Of a stretch of DNA of 64,000 bases, positions 63,355-64,000 are shown one piece after another. Below the pieces are notes generated by a model. It ran no database searches. It worked only from the letters and a program-made list of their open reading frames with translations, and was not told the origin of the DNA. Origin of the DNA: Rhizocola hellebori. Lineage in GTDB: Bacteria; Actinomycetota; Actinomycetes; Mycobacteriales; Micromonosporaceae. Where the stretch lies: the NCBI RefSeq assembly GCF_016862955.1, contig NZ_BONY01000050.1:1-64000 (forward strand), written 5' to 3'. Every line of letters starts with the position of its first letter. Within the stretch, counting starts at the first letter, position 1. The position numbers were made by a program, and so were the translations under genes.

Positions 63355-64000
63355 ATGAGCTTGATGATTGGCAGTGTGGGAACCCATGGGCCAGTGCGCC
63401 AGCGGGGGCGGCTGGCGGCGACAACCCTCGCGGCGACATTGGCCGCGATGGTGGCGGTCCTGGTGGTGGTGACGCCGGCGCCGGCGGCCGTGGGCAGGCT
63501 GGTCGGCGCCGGTTCCAGCCGGTGTCTGGATGTGGTGGGCGGCAACAGCGCTACCGGCACCGGGGTGCAGATCTGGGATTGCAACGGCCAGCCCGGCCAG
63601 TCGTGGAATGCGAACGCCGCCGGTGAGCTGCGAGTGTTCAGCGACACTCGCTGTCTGGACGCCTTCAACGCGGGCACCGCACCGGGTACCCGGCTGGTCA
63701 TCTGGACATGCAACGGTCAAGCCAATCAGCGCTTCACCCTTCGCTCGGATGGAAGCATCCTCGCCACCGCTTCGCAGCTGTGTGTCGACGTCACCGGCCA
63801 GGGCACAGCCAACGGCACCGTCGTCGCGTTGTGGACGTGCAACGGCCAGCCCAACCAACGGTGGTCGCAAAGCGGTGGTCCCGCGCCCTCTCCATCGGTG
63901 ACGACGAGCCCGCCTCCAGGCACCTGCAACGCGCAGCCGGTCGATCCGAACGCGACCCCTGCCGCGCGCCGGCTGTTGTGCTACCTGTATAGCCAGTACG
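63355..64000 (+). CDS. Secreted ricin-B-lectin (CBM13) hydrolase, GH26-like, 3' end outside the window
   Basis: AGGAGAA precedes the ATG at 63355. A long signal peptide (LAATTLAATLAAMVAVLVVV) ends near residue 47. The CBM13 domain (about 47-180) has the three-fold CLDVxxG...WDCNGQPxQxW repeats with QSW, QRF and QRW and a Cys pair in each. A Ser/Pro linker follows, then the start of a second domain (CNAQPVDPNATPAARRLLCY, then LYSQYG), which resembles the N-terminus of GH26 beta-mannanase-type catalytic domains. The remainder lies beyond the window. It is probably controlled by the adjacent LacI regulator. Confidence 0.88.
   Translation, partial: MSLMIGSVGTHGPVRQRGRLAATTLAATLAAMVAVLVVVTPAPAAVGRLVGAGSSRCLDVVGGNSATGTGVQIWDCNGQPGQSWNANAAGELRVFSDTRCLDAFNAGTAPGTRLVIWTCNGQANQRFTLRSDGSILATASQLCVDVTGQGTANGTVVALWTCNGQPNQRWSQSGGPAPSPSVTTSPPPGTCNAQPVDPNATPAARRLLCYLYSQY

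Noticed and set aside
1-64000. CRISPR arrays, rRNA or tRNA genes
   Set aside because: No spaced direct repeats and no convincing cloverleaf or T-arm signature were noticed by eye on either strand; a tRNAscan run would settle it.

Overview
The window is chromosomal DNA from a high-GC filamentous actinomycete. The signs are GTG starts and strong third-position GC bias, a SARP regulator with NB-ARC and TPR domains, a LAL-type LuxR regulator, a SigE-like sigma factor with a membrane partner gene, a PadR/membrane-protein pair, a secreted GH10 enzyme with LamG domains and a CBM13 lectin-containing hydrolase. The genus cannot be fixed from the sequence. The content looks like an accessory chromosome arm: many secreted orphan proteins, many regulators, decayed mobile-element and gene fragments, and several non-coding stretches of 0.3-1 kb. 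The only housekeeping-type genes (pheS, pheT, a dnaN-like gene, a rel-like gene) look like divergent second copies.

Layout. 0-9 kb: the end of an FG-GAP repeat protein, a secreted three-repeat protein, a divergent SDR/LysR pair, orphans, a GNAT enzyme, a large alpha-helical protein and a beta-helix lipoprotein. 9-16.5 kb: a PadR/membrane-protein operon, a protein with an AT-hook-like motif and an HTH, and a SMI1/KNR4 protein beside a frameshifted small gene. 17-20 kb: a cytochrome P450 followed by an unusual short RelA/SpoT homologue. 20-28 kb: secreted orphans, a sigma factor overlapping a membrane-anchored repeat protein, a DnaN paralogue, and remnants of a transposase and a methyltransferase. 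28-31 kb: a divergent ECF sigma factor and carboxymuconolactone-decarboxylase-like gene, each with a match to the ECF41-type promoter. 32-38.3 kb: a GH10 glycosidase and a giant patatin-like protein with C-terminal Ig-like repeats. 38.6-44.8 kb: an orphan ABC exporter, a secreted HNH nuclease, small secreted proteins and IS remnants. 45-52.6 kb: the SARP regulator, a Tat-type amidohydrolase, a beta-propeller protein and a zinc-ribbon-like protein. 52.7-58 kb: pheST behind an intrinsic-terminator-like leader hairpin, then ltrA. 58-64 kb: the LAL regulator, an alpha/beta hydrolase, and a LacI regulator beside a secreted CBM13/GH26-like enzyme that runs off the window.

The most unusual object is the Rel homologue at 18.3-20.1 kb. 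Its hydrolase residues are lost, its TGS and helical domains are missing, and its synthetase RFKD motif reads GFED, while the other synthetase motifs and the zinc-finger and ACT domains remain. The second most unusual is the PheRS operon, whose PheS has a cysteine motif and C-terminus unlike the usual actinobacterial enzyme and whose leader carries a strong terminator. Many genes end in long, U-less stem-loops, several shared by convergent genes.
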